64,000 nucleotides of DNA. It comes from Thamnaconus septentrionalis. Lineage: Eukaryota; Chordata; Actinopteri; Tetraodontiformes; Monacanthidae. The DNA is taken from contig CM020515.1 in assembly GCA_009823395.1 (NCBI GenBank), positions 19,847,489 through 19,911,488 on the forward strand. Reading direction: 5' to 3'. The position numbers and the translations under genes were made by a program. The notes beneath the pieces are model-generated. The model ran no database searches. It was not told the DNA's origin and was given only the letters and a program-made list of their open reading frames with translations. Shown here in pieces: positions 1 through 15,627 of the stretch (position 1 is the first letter of the stretch; every line of letters begins with the position of its first letter).

Positions 1-4552
<4,552 letters not shown>

Positions 4553-5151
4553 CTGTGCACGTTCATCTCCTGCGGCGGCTTGGTGGCCCGGTCGTACGCC
4601 ACCTTGGCGCAGATGCCGATGGCGATGATGAGCGCCACCACGCCGCAGCTGATGTAGACGGTGGTGTTGGTCTGGTCCAGCTCCGGGTCGTACGTGAAGC
4701 CGGTGGGCGCCGGCGAGGGCGGCTGCGTCTTCACCCAGTCGGGCGTGTTGTAGTTGTTGCAGCTGCGCTGCTCCAGCCGCTTGCCGCGGTCCGCGCAGCA
4801 GAAGCGCAGGAAGCAGCTGCCGCAGCAGAAGCGGTGGTCCGTGTTGTTGCACGCGAACTCCTTGTCGAACTGGCCGCTCACGTCGTAGTAGCCCAGGCAC
4901 GTGTCGTGCTGCACGCTGGGCGCCTGCACTTGCGTGATCTTGCCCGGCGGCGGCGGCGGCGGGGCGGCGGCGGCGAGCGGCAGGGCGGTGCTGCTCCCGC
5001 CGCCTCCTGCCGCCTCCTTCACCCCCTGGTTCCTCCGCGGAGGCGGCGGAGGCTGCTTGGTCCTCTTGCCGGCGGCGGCGCACAGGACCCGGAGCGGCTC
5101 CAGGTGAACCAGGAGCAGCAGGAGGAGCAGCAGCAGGTGCCTCGTCCCCAT
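4553..5151 (-). CDS. shisa6: Shisa family protein, first coding exon (probable shisa6)
   Basis: Single-pass membrane protein of the Shisa family. SHISA6 is known as an auxiliary subunit of AMPA-type glutamate receptors. The ATG at 5151 opens a leucine-rich signal peptide (residues 1-24), followed by a Pro/Ala/Gly low-complexity linker. The Shisa cysteine-rich domain comes next (about residues 84-131, with CLGYYDVSGQFDKEF, then RFCCGSCFLRFCC). A short stalk contains the sequon NTT, and the transmembrane helix lies near residues 166-186 (YISCGVVALIIAIGICAKV). The exon ends inside an Arg codon after EMNVH at a good donor (CACAG|GTGAGA), so the cytoplasmic tail is encoded outside the window. The exon is very GC- and CpG-rich. 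The family call is certain from the cysteine pattern. The paralogue is inferred from motif detail and from neighbours that match the human SHISA6 region, and shisa7/9 are the alternatives. Confidence 0.88.
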
Positions 5152-5837
5152 CCTTGCCGGTGGCCCCGCACTCTTCTCTGCGCTCTCCCTCCTCCTCTTA
5201 CCGGGCGCAGCTCCGTGTGGGGCTCCTCATGGCGGCGGCGGCTGCTGCTCCTGCGTGGCGTGGCGCGCTCCCGGTGACGGACCCTCTTCATCCAGAGCGC
5301 AATATATGATTGTTGTCGTTTTTGTTTTTATTCTATCTGGAGTAAAAGTTGTGTCCGCTGCGTAAAAGTCCTGCTGGGAAGCTCCGGTACGAGGCGCGCT
5401 GAGGAGGAGAGAGATGGGAGCATGTTGGGGTGAAAACTTTCAACTGTTTTATCTCAAGGTTCCATTTCAGGGAACCGTCCGGCACTTTCAGCACCTTGGA
5501 CAGCGAAGCAGCAAAGTTCAAACGCAAACACTCGAGGATGAGTGCGGAGCTCCGGTGAAGCAGCAGCCTCGCTGAACACCTTCATCTCCAAATACCGTCT
5601 GACTACAGCTGAAAGTTTGTCTGGCTACTTCCTGGTTGAAGCAGCAGCGACTGAGCGGTTTGGAGGAAGAAGGTAAAGAACATGACGGAGGCAGAGGAAG
5701 AGGAAGAGGAAGAGGAAGAGGGATGTGAGGAGGACTTACCGGAGGATGGTGGCCGCTGCCGGAGCTCCCTCTGCCGCCGACACTGACTCAAAGAGCCGCA
5801 GCAGAGACAAGAGGCGAGACCCTGCCCGACCGCCCCA
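5152..5837 (-). promoter_or_regulatory. shisa6: 5' UTR and promoter-proximal DNA of shisa6
   Basis: The GC-rich, CpG-rich block continues upstream of the shisa6 ATG to about 5290, as expected for a CpG-island promoter. The transcription start cannot be placed. An A/T-rich stretch (ATATATG) lies near 5300. A GAG/GAA repeat lies at 5690-5722. The assignment is by position only. Confidence 0.4.
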
Positions 5838-5891
5838 CCCCTCTCTCTCTCTCTCTCTCTGTCTCTGCTCTGGACCCTTCCTTCCTTCTAT

Positions 5892-5922
<31 letters not shown>

Positions 5923-5976
5923 GTCTGTCTCTCTCTGGCCCTCCTCCTCTCCTCTCTCTCCCTTCCTTCCTTCTAT

Positions 5977-6009
<33 letters not shown>

Positions 6010-6083
6010 GTCTGTCTCTCTCTGGCCCTCCTCCTCTCCTCTCTCTCCCTTCCTTCCTTCTCTCTCTCTCTCTCTCTCTCTGT
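5838..6083. repeat. CT-rich block with an 85-bp tandem duplication
   Basis: Pyrimidine-rich tract. Inside it, a unit beginning CCCTTCCTTCCTTCT and carrying CT runs, GTCTCTGTCTGT and a GGCCCTCCTCCTCTCC segment starts at 5875, again at 5960 and partly again at 6047. That gives two nearly identical 85-87-bp units plus a truncated third. Confidence 0.9.
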
Positions 6084-6177
6084 AGCTGATTCAGGTACCA
6101 GGTGAATTAGTCCCCCCACCACCACCACCAGTGTCCCTCTACACTCTGGATCGAACTACACGTCGCTTTATTGCTGT

Positions 6178-6178
<1 letters not shown>

Positions 6179-6231
<53 letters not shown>
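6179..6231. repeat. (GT)n microsatellite
   Basis: Uninterrupted GT dinucleotide tract of about 26 units in intergenic DNA. Confidence 0.95.
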
Positions 6232-6232
<1 letters not shown>

Positions 6233-9200
6233 TACTCGTACAACAGCACTGAAAGGGGTTTGGGGGTCGTGGTCTTGCAGGATTTTACTGAGCTGCCTGC
6301 CACACGTGTTCTTCATTTAATTGCCATTAGCCCCTCCCCCTTTATTGAAGCCCTCCGAGGTGCTACTGGAGAAGCCACGCCCACTGACAAAGGAGGTAAA
6401 CTGTATGAAGACCGGTGTTCATCAAGCCCCCAGAGTCCAAGGTGGCTCCATTCATTTCAATGTAGTTGCTCACCCACCGCAGACGCAGAAAAGGTTTTTG
6501 ACTTCCGCATCAATGGGCCGATAGAGCATGCTCAGTAGGGTCACTTCCCATCATGCCTCTGTAACCCACATGATCTGTTTTTCTGTTCAGAATGGTTCTG
6601 GAGAACGTCACTGACAGACACGTCAACAATGCTTTTTGGGCTAATGGGATTTTTTTGCTGCAGTACCTAGAGTGGCCACTGGGACAAATCGGTGCGCCGC
6701 CATATTGCTAGTCCGGTATCCAGTTCTTATAATACATCCATGTGTTCATCCTATGAGAGAGCAGCCAACCTGCAGGGAGCTACGGCTACACCACTTAGGC
6801 AAAACACACAATGGAGTAAAACACGCTAACGAAATATTTTCCTCTACACATCGGCAGAGATGCAGACGTGCAAAAGCAGTGTGTGATGCCTTCTTCAGAG
6901 TCTTCAGAGGTCTTGCAATGACTTCACCACACTGCCCCCTGGAGGAAAGCCTGTGGTTGGGCTGTGATCTTGCTTTTCAAACTTCAGACCTTGAATATAA
7001 TTGCAACAAATCGATGTGATTCGGTGGCTGCCGTGTCGAAGCTCGTCCATCTGGCACTCCGACAAAGAAAGCAAGGCTGCCGAGATTTCGTTTTCTTTGG
7101 CGGCTGAAAGGCTTTTTTTCTCATCAAGGTGACCACCGTCTAAACCAAAGTCTGCCGCTCTTACCTTGAAGAGTGTTCGGTCTTTCTGTGGCCCCCCGGT
7201 GGTCTGCCGCGGTTTAACAGCAACAATTATAAGAAATCTTCTCCCGGTGAGGTGATTAACCGGCAGGCTGCAGATCAGATTTTAATGCCTGCTGAGACAC
7301 AGGCGCAGAGCTGTTCACACACTTTTGTTCAAGTTTATCGACTCTTAAAATGCAGCGGAGGCGGCAGATAATATTTAATGACACGTGCAAACGGAGGCCA
7401 GAAAAGTCTTCCTCACAAACCGTCACAATTTAGCACCAGCGTCACCCCGTTAAACCCTGAGAAATGCTCAGGATTCACAATGTTTCCAGGGGGTGAAAGG
7501 CACAATGACAGGAGCCACGGGGACAAAGACAGTTCCTGAATGAGAATTGGAAAGAGTTTCTTTTAATTTTGTGCGGAAATTGAGACGTGCTCGAAGAAGA
7601 ATTGTCCGGCACACGAGTTCTGTCCCCTCGACTTTGCCAACAGTGAATCACTTTGTTTCGTGTCAGGTTTTATTTCTACGCTGCAGTTTGACGACTGAAG
7701 AGGAGGATGCTGGGAAACGCCTTTGGTTGTGATTTAGCGCTTTGCAAATGAAAGTTGATTGATTGATGGATGGATTGACTGATTGATTTGAAACAGGGCC
7801 GTCCAAAACAGCTGCAAACCTTCAGTTGGAATATTTATTGGGTTGATTTTCTTTTTGCCCCTGCTTCCAAAATAATACAATCGACCATGATGAGGTAGAA
7901 GGTAAAAAAAAAAAAAAATGCCACCATTGATTTGACGGTTCACTACTGAAAAGATGCTGCAAGATAAAAAAAAAAAAAAACCTTCCGATGGTCAGAGAAC
8001 CTTCTGTTGATCTTTGCAGAGCTTCCGTCTGATTCAGGAAGTTCAGGCCTTGTCCTTCGATTCCAGTTGGACACCTCGGAGAGAGCAGGAAGCAGCGGCC
8101 GCGTTGGCGCCTCCTGCCAACCGTTTGGCACGCAGCACTACGTAGAAATAAAGTGCGATCAACTCCGGCGGGCTCAGACGCATCGCACGACAGGAAGACA
8201 AGGCGTTGCCTTTTGATGAATGTCTCCCCACGATCCGGCCCGCTTTGGGAAGTCGGAGCTTGCAAATTGGGCCCCCGCCCCCCGAGTTTCACTCCGTCAG
8301 TCACAGCGAAGCCGGGTCATCCATTAGCGGCGGCGCGGCGGCGCTAGATCAGCAGAAAGGGGCTGACAGGTGACAGCGTCGGAGGTCGAGACGGGAGTAA
8401 CGAGCCCGTTGTTCTCTTCCTCGCAAGACGGAGCTCTCGGCCTCTTTAATGGAGCCTTCCGTCAGCTTCCGGCAGCTTCCGGCAGCTTCCGGCAGATCCA
8501 TCGGCTTCCGGCAGCTTGCGGGAGACTCGGCTGTCTGTCTGGGAGTTGGTTCGTAGTTTGTGTCTGAGTTTCCGAAGCGTCGACGTCGCCTCTGGAGGCG
8601 CTGCTCTCACTGTGCCGCCGGCCGGGCTGTAAGAGCTCCCCTAGCAACCGTAACGCAGAACTGCACCTTGGTGAGGTTATCGGTGAATAAATAACCTCTT
8701 TACTGCTCACAAAAGCATCAACATGGGAGCAAAGGAGGGGTGAAAATGAGAGGGAAATGGCTCAATATTACATATATAGAAATATATAAACATTAAAAAA
8801 AAAAAAGAAAGTAAATTGGATACTTTAACTTTGGATATTTCGAGTTATTTGGAGTTCGGCATAAGCGGAACTTTGCAAACACAAATCCACATTTGCACTT
8901 TCGGGACTAGCTGGATTCTGTGCCGGTAGATATTCACCGTAGAGGAGATAATTTTCCTGAACATCGACAAGATGCAGCAATAAAAACACGTCTGGAGGCG
9001 GGAGACCATCGATGCGTGAACGTCTCCTTGTTTTTGTTCCTTCTACAAAGTTCTGCAGGTAGTGGACCGTGAACGAAGCGTTTAAATTTCCCAGAATGCC
9101 TTTCAAATGTGCGGTTACCAAATCGAAAATGTTTGTCTTTCAGCCAACAAAAGATACACTATATGAAGTGAACTCGTGCTTACTGGTGTCAACGCAGCAT

Positions 9201-10100
9201 TACAGCGACTGCAGACAATGTCGCCTCTGCTTGAAGGGGTGTGTCATATTTAGCCACTCCCACCCCCCTCCCCAACCAGACGTGTCACATCGAGCCTTTC
9301 CATGTTTTTCCCCCTCACTGTTCTCTCGTCTTGTTGTTTCCAGACTCCCTGGACGTGATTTGATTTTTATTTATTTTTTGTTGGATTTTTAGTTTGCTTT
9401 TTTTACTTCCTTGTTTGTGTTGCTCAAGCAGCTGTGACCTGCCCAGACGCACCGGTGTCGGTGTGAGTTTAACGAGCGGCTGGAGGCGTCTCCTCTCCCG
9501 TCCGTCTGTCCGTCGGGAGGAAGGTGGAAGTGAACAAATACCGACGTGCAGAATGAAAGAGGGCGTCGCTGCCGTGCATCTTAATCCTGGTGCTGCAGGA
9601 CGAGGAGGAGGAGGAGGAGGAGGAGGAGGAGGAGGAGCAGGAGGAGCAGGAGGACGAAGAGGTTTCCTTCCTCTCCATCACCGCCGGCTCACTAACGAGC
9701 GGCAGTATTAGAGGCTGTTAACAATCCAACATTTGTCTTGTTTAGCTCCACTAAAGGATGAAACTCATTTTCAAGCCGGCGCTCCAGATTGCGGAGGTCT
9801 GGTTCTTCTCCTCGTTGGTGTAATTGCCTTTTTTTGTTGTGTCGTTTTTTTTTTGGTGTTTGTTGGTTAATTGCACCAGAAGTGATCACCTTCATCGCCG
9901 CGAGCAGCTGTGCAAAGACAACACGCATCGAGGGGGGAGGGCAGGGGCGGGGGGTGGGGGGGTGCAGCATGGCGGCAGCTGCCGCAGGTGACTGCAAAAA
10001 CCAATCACGGCTTCATTTTTCAGCCTTAATGGCGTCATAATTGCAGCCCGACGATCGACGGAGCGACGAGCCCTGGCTGCTCGGCCTGCAGCTCGCAGCC

Positions 10101-10146
10101 CAGGTGGGGGTGGGGGTGGGGGTGGGGTGGGGTGGGGGTGGGGGGC
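10101..10146 (+). repeat. G-run repeat with quadruplex potential
   Basis: At least seven runs of four to six G separated by single T bases on the plus strand (GTGGGGGTGGGGG pattern). This meets the usual G-quadruplex pattern of four or more G-runs with short loops. Folding is inferred. Confidence 0.75.
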
Positions 10147-10273
10147 GCAGCGGCAGAGAGCCGTGAGCGACGGCGGGCAACACAACGGTAAACACAACTT
10201 CACCCAGCCTGTGGCGGCAAAATCCACAAATCCACTGCCAGCCAGCGCCGACCAATCAATGCCAGCCGTGTGG

Positions 10274-10317
<44 letters not shown>

Positions 10318-10392
10318 GGAAGCAGAGCATGGAAAAACAAGCCCATCTCGTCTCACATCACAACTCCGGGGTGGTCGGCCTGGAACGGCCAA

Positions 10393-10473
10393 AACAGCGA
10401 CGACAACAGCCACGACAACAGCCACGACAACAGCCACGACAACAGCCACGACAACAGCGACGACAACAGCGAC
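10393..10473. repeat. 12-bp minisatellite, unit CACGACAACAGC
   Basis: About six tandem copies of a 12-base unit, with the outer copies varying to GACGACAACAGC. There are no spacers between copies, so this is a minisatellite and not a CRISPR-like array. Confidence 0.92.
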
Positions 10474-12377
10474 TGCTCAGGAAAAAAAACTGCATCTTTG
10501 TCACAGAGGTTGATACACCCCCCCACACACACACACACACACACGCCCAGCACGGAGGAAGTGGTGCTAAAGCGTAGCTGCATACTAACAGCTTCCTCTG
10601 AATCAATTACCATTTGGATATAAATGTCACCGCTTTGGAAAGTGTCACCGAGCGAAGACGGGAGAGCAAGTCGGCGCTTTATTAACCACGGAGGAGGAGA
10701 CTTTTGTTGCCTAAACACAACTGGTCAGAAAGGGGGGAGGGGGAAGGGCAGGGAAATTAAATTCATCCAAAGGATGTTTTTTTTTTTTTAAAGAACGTGT
10801 AAGTGGAGGAAGAACGTCTTTCTAGTTGATTCGCCGTCCTAAAAAAATGAATGAATCAATACATCAAATAAATCAAATAAAACAACGTCCGGCGACTTTC
10901 ACGTCCGGCTGCTCCGGTGTCCACAGACGCTCCAACGGTTCCCACCGAAAACTAAATGACGCACGCCGAACAAAGGCTTCTTGACGATAGCCTCGCTCGT
11001 GACCTTTGACCTCCACCCCACCCTCCCCACTCCCCCAGTATGCGCAGCGTCTGCACACAGAGGAGAGAAAAACAAACAAAACGTGTGTAGAAAATGTTTC
11101 ATGGCGCCCGAGCTTCCAGCGCCGGTGAGGAAGCAGTGAGGCCGAGCGACGGAAATGTCAATCTAACATTTACTTAAGAATAAGCTGCAGGCAACCAGCA
11201 ACCCCACGGCTCTAGCTCCGCCCCCTTTCTCCTCAGAAGGGGCGCGCTGATTGGCCCGGATCCTGAGCGGCTGATTTCATTGTGTTTCTAGTTTCATAGT
11301 TTTACCCACCGGCTGCTCGACAAAGCACGACAACAAACCAAGTATGAAGCTCCAGCAGCCAGCAGGGGTCAGTAGTGAGCAGCTACTGACAAAAAAAAAA
11401 CGTTTTCTTCCGGAACAAATCAACTAAACTCAGAACCTGACGAGCGACGGATGTTGTGAAGCAGCTCCAACACAACAACACAACCATCTCCCTTTTTCCA
11501 ACAACCAGATTACATCACAAGGTCTGCAGAGATGGAACCCCTCCCCCCACCTCCACCACCATCGTACCCCCCCCCACACACACACACACACACACCCCAC
11601 CGTTATTGTTTTTAAACTGAATTTTAACATGTTGGTGCGTCGCCAAAGGGTGGAAGAAGAAAATAAAAATCTAATCAGCTTATTACAAACAAACGCACAC
11701 GCACAGTGCGGTGATATTGGATTGTCCATATTGAAAAATGTGCGGGGAGTTGGCGGGGGAGGGGGGGAGGGGGAGGGGGATGAGCCGTCAAAATGTTTTC
11801 CTCTCAGCTCAGCGGCGATGTTGATGATGCAGCAGAACGTCCGGAACGTCCTCCTCCCCTCAGCGATCAGGAAAATCTCCAGCTTCCCAGGAGAAAGCAC
11901 CAGGATTTTGACGTGTGAAACTTGAAACTCCGCCCTCTTCCTGCCGCAACGCTGGAGGTCAATTACAAAACAAACAGCTCCTTGTGAAATATGGAGATGG
12001 GACGTCTGAAATGGCTACAAGCAGCTCACGGACGGCGAGTGACGGCCCAAACGCAACGCAACATTGTTTGACCCACACTGAAGTTCTTCTGTATTCTTCC
12101 ACAGTAGCTGACAGACGACGGCGACACTCCGTGGGCAGCATCCGTCACAGCTCCGCCCGCTGCGATAAGTCTGTGAAAACCAATCGGCGTGAGCTCACTA
12201 TCGCAGCCAGCAGCCTGAGAGCCACGCTGACAGACTCCATCCATCTCGATTTTTTTTTTTTTTCTTTTTCAAAAAGCAAAAGTCAGAACCCGTCCAGATT
12301 CTTCGGTTTTGGAGAGATGAACCTCAGCAGGCAGGGACGGACGTTCAAGAAAATCCTGCTGATTGAGTTTCAACAAA

Positions 12378-12397
12378 CCTCCAGTGGGGGGCGCCGG
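12378..12397 (+). promoter_or_regulatory. CTCF-like motif
   Basis: CCTCCAGTGGGGGGCGCCGG on the plus strand resembles the vertebrate CTCF core (CCASYAGRKGGCGC) with one extra G. The call is from motif resemblance only. Confidence 0.35.
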
Positions 12398-13132
12398 ATT
12401 TTCCAAATGGGGCTTGGATTTTCGGTGGAATTGTCAATTGTTTCACTTTCAGAGAATAAAGTGGGAAGTAGCCTGCTGCTCTCCGAACCAGAGAAGAAGA
12501 AGCAGTCAGGAGGGATTAGCACGGATGCTGCTTCGCACTGACGGGAGCTCCACACTGACCCCTGCTGGCTGAGTTTCTTATTTCAGTTGGCGAGATGAAA
12601 AGCAGCAGGATTTTTCTACTCTGAATTCTCACCGATCCATCTTGAAAAGCTCCGGCTCTGACAGGGCTGGACCAGCGAGTGTCTGTGGAGGAGGATGGTG
12701 GGCGGAGCTACATGCAATGGGCTAACATAGTTAGCTTCCTGCGGGCTCTCTACCAGACCGATACGAGAGACGAATGCAGAGCCCTCGCGTCCGTCCAGAT
12801 TACAATCGTATCATTTGAAATTATAGAGGGAAAGAGGGAGGGTGGGGCCAAACTAGCTCCGCCCGCCACCCCGTAATGGTTTCTGACATTTGGGGATTTC
12901 GGAAACATGTTTAATCTCAGGATAATCAAGGTAAATGGGACAGCGCCATCCATCATGGCCAGCTGTAATTACCTGCATATAGATCACTGTCACTTGAAAG
13001 GGGCCATTACGGCCAGTGAACGGAGAGCGTTCAATCAAAGTGCCACCGGCAACACGGCCAGCAGCCGGCGGCGCTGATTGAACAAGAGTCCTGAGCGGGA
13101 CAAGTCGGCACTGACGGCTCGGCGCCCGGGAG

Positions 13133-13134
<2 letters not shown>

Positions 13135-13175
<41 letters not shown>
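13135..13175. repeat. (CGG)n trinucleotide tract
   Basis: About a dozen CGG units ending in GGTGGTGGCGG within CpG-rich intergenic DNA. No coding exon is supported around it. Confidence 0.9.
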
Positions 13176-14195
13176 CGCTGACAGCTCGGCCGTTGCAACA
13201 CAGAGTGACCAGAAGAAAAACACTTTGCTCTGTTGACATCTTGAAACTTCCACAAACTCGACTTCGACGTCCGTCAACTGGTCATTTTTTACTTTGATTC
13301 ATTTTCCAGCCAACAGGGGCCGACAGCGAGCGGCTGCAGGCTGTGATCTCAGATATCAGGACAGGCCACGCCCCCCCCCCGCCACCGAGTCGGACCAGAG
13401 GAAAGCTGAGCCTCGGAGTCCAGCAGGGCCGATGGTGCGGAGACAAAGAAGAAGGAGAGACCTGCTGGGCGAGCGCTTCGGGGCGAGCGAGGGAAAATCC
13501 TCCGTCGCCGCCGGCGAAATCTGCAGCGGGTCCGGCGACGGGAGGTCGAAAAGATCCAGAGGCAAAAATAACAAGAGCAATAAAAGGCTGCTTCATCGAA
13601 AACACCGTCAAGTCCAGAGAGGGTTTTGTTGTTTTGTGTGTGTGTGTGGGTGTGTGTGTGTGTGTGTTCTGAACTAATTGATTTAAATCCTCACAGACTA
13701 GAAGATGAAGACGGTTATCGGCCGCGGTCTGCAAACACAACTTTGTGAAAACCTGCGTATGTTCCTCCACACCTGCCGTCTGTCTTGGCGCTAATGGTGT
13801 GTGAAGGAAGAATAAATTCAGTGTCTGGCATAAAAAAATAAAAAAAAAAAAAAATAAAAAAATCTGAACGCTTCAAAGGCCCCATGGTGGCTTTATTCCT
13901 TTGGCTAAAAGCAGCTTCATCTTTTTTTTTTTTTTTACCACCCTGCTTGCACATAAGCGCCTGTAAACTCAAACTGTATTGATTCTGAGTTTGTTATCGC
14001 CCTGCGGCTAAATAATACCCAGGAGTCCATTCTTCTTCCCGAGGATTACGGCTGCAATGCCGGCGCGCCGCCCAAAGTGCCCGTAACCAGCTGGAACATC
14101 CTGGCGGCTAGCGTGGCTCGCGGCGGCTACGGCTGCAGCGGCTTCGAGGTCAGAGGTCAAAGTTTGGCCAATGGTTTGGACTGACAGAGGCGATA

Positions 14196-14390
14196 GCTGC
14201 GTTTCCATGACCCCTAGAATTGCACAAAACCCAAATATGGCAATAAAAACTGGCCATGGAAACAGCTAAACTTGGAAAAAACCTCTCAAATATGGCTAAA
14301 AGGTTTTGACGCTCTCATGAGGTGGTTTTTCACACGTATCCATACACAGGAACATCGCAAAAGTAGCATTGAAACACTTTTTTCACATTG
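14196..14390. mobile_element. MITE-like element, copy 1 (family with GCTGCGTTTCCAT ends)
   Basis: Begins GCTGCGTTTCCAT and matches the reverse complement of the element at 50652-50847 over most of its length. Shared blocks in the same order include ATGGAAACA/TTGGAAACA, GCTAAAC, CTCCCAAATATGGCT (CTCTCAAATATGGCT here), AAAGGTTTTGACGCT and TTCACAC. The right end is diverged and its terminal repeat is not clear, so 14390 is approximate. It has no coding capacity, so it would depend on another element's transposase. Confidence 0.65.
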
Positions 14391-14990
14391 ACACGTCAGC
14401 AGCCGGGACGCACGGGGTCACGTGACCAGTTCACTGACCAGTGAAAATGTTGCGTTATGATTGGACGGAGGAGGAGACGGAAAAAAAAAATATATATATA
14501 TATATATATAACAACCATTCTGGACAGCAAACAAATATAAACAAACGAAAGCAAACGTGATGACGGCTTCTGCGCTTCACACCATTCAATGGAAACACCT
14601 GCGAATCACAATTGTACTTTGTCGCAATTTACAGCCGGTTGTAGCTATCCAACCTAGCCTGCATGGGAGGCGGCTCGCTAACTTGTGCTGCAGATATAGC
14701 TGGCGGCGTTTAGCTTCAGGATTAGCTTCTTCGACTGCGTCGCTAACAGGAAAGCAAAACAACCAAAGTGCGAACCGTTCCACTGCACGGTAACGCAACA
14801 TTAACACACACACACACACACACACACCGGTGCGAATCGACTATAAAGTGAAACTTCATTGAAACTAATGCATGTATGCAGAGCTGAAGGATGTTTGGCT
14901 CTCGTTGACACGGCGCTGCCCTCCGCCGAGCCGCAGAGAATTGCCAGCTGCGCAGTGGCGCAGAAGTCCACCATTTTAAATTTGTTCCAT

Positions 14991-15008
14991 CCTCCAGGGG
15001 GCGCCCTC
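14991..15008 (+). promoter_or_regulatory. CTCF-like motif
   Basis: CCTCCAGGGGGCGCCCTC on the plus strand fits the CTCF core consensus closely. Binding is inferred. Confidence 0.45.
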
Positions 15009-15537
15009 GTGCCCCGCACTGCGTTAACGAGGCTAAGAAGAGAAGCGTGACTTTTCTCTCTCGCCAGAGTCGATGCGGGGGTCAGGTGCAAAAGGTGTCC
15101 GAGCCTCCTGGGCGCCGTGGCGACCGCCGCCGTGACCTCCGGCCGCCCGCCGCTCCCATGAATAAAGAAGGGAGGAGGAGGAGGAGGAGGAAGGAGAGGA
15201 GGAAGAGCAGCCAGAAAAGGTGAAGCTTTTGTTCTTCAATCTCTCAAGCTGAGCTTCTCATCTTGCATCCTTTTCACATACACAGCATCGCATCCTTCAA
15301 GGAACTGTTAGCTCGTTACTGGAGTTTTGACTGTGAGATAGAAATAGATAGAATAGAATAGATAGAAAGAGCTAAATTATAGCATGAAGAGAGATAAATG
15401 TATGTTATAAAAAAATATAGAGGTGAAAATAACATTTTTTGAACTGCGTGACCATTCTGGAGTTTCACAGAGGGACACAGTTCCACAAAGCCTGAGAAAA
15501 CAACTTGCACTTTTTCACCACAGGTCCAGGTGTTGGC

Positions 15538-15540
<3 letters not shown>

Positions 15541-15624
<84 letters not shown>
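15541..15624 (+). repeat. Pure (CAG)28 trinucleotide repeat
   Basis: Twenty-eight uninterrupted CAG units. The surrounding frames have no conserved sequence or splice context, so the tract is treated as non-coding. Confidence 0.96.

Positions 15625-15627
<3 letters not shown>

Larger units (their letters stand above)
6232..13134. other. Intergenic, no recognisable gene
   Basis: Upstream flank of shisa6. No frame shows a known domain or a plausible exon chain. Visible content: poly-A runs (7904-7918, 7966-7980), a GATTGATT/GATGGATG repeat near 7755-7790, four copies of a CGGCAGCTTC-like unit near 8468-8515, a GAGGAG run at 9604-9650, GT and CA tracts at 10275-10316 and 10526-10543, and G-rich stretches at 10101-10146 and 11752-11780. 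Confidence 0.6.

Noticed and set aside
9604..9681. Gly-rich and Ser-rich frames over a GAGGAG run
   Set aside because: Simple-sequence artefact without splice context.
10393..10473. Regular repeats resembling a CRISPR array
   Set aside because: Copies are contiguous 12-mers with no spacers, in vertebrate DNA. It is a minisatellite.
11915..12541. 208-codon plus-strand frame
   Set aside because: Composition is not protein-like, a poly-T run gives a Phe block, and no family resemblance is seen.
13135..13175. CGG tract as part of a coding exon
   Set aside because: Surrounding frames end quickly or lack splice sites, and no homologous protein is recognised.
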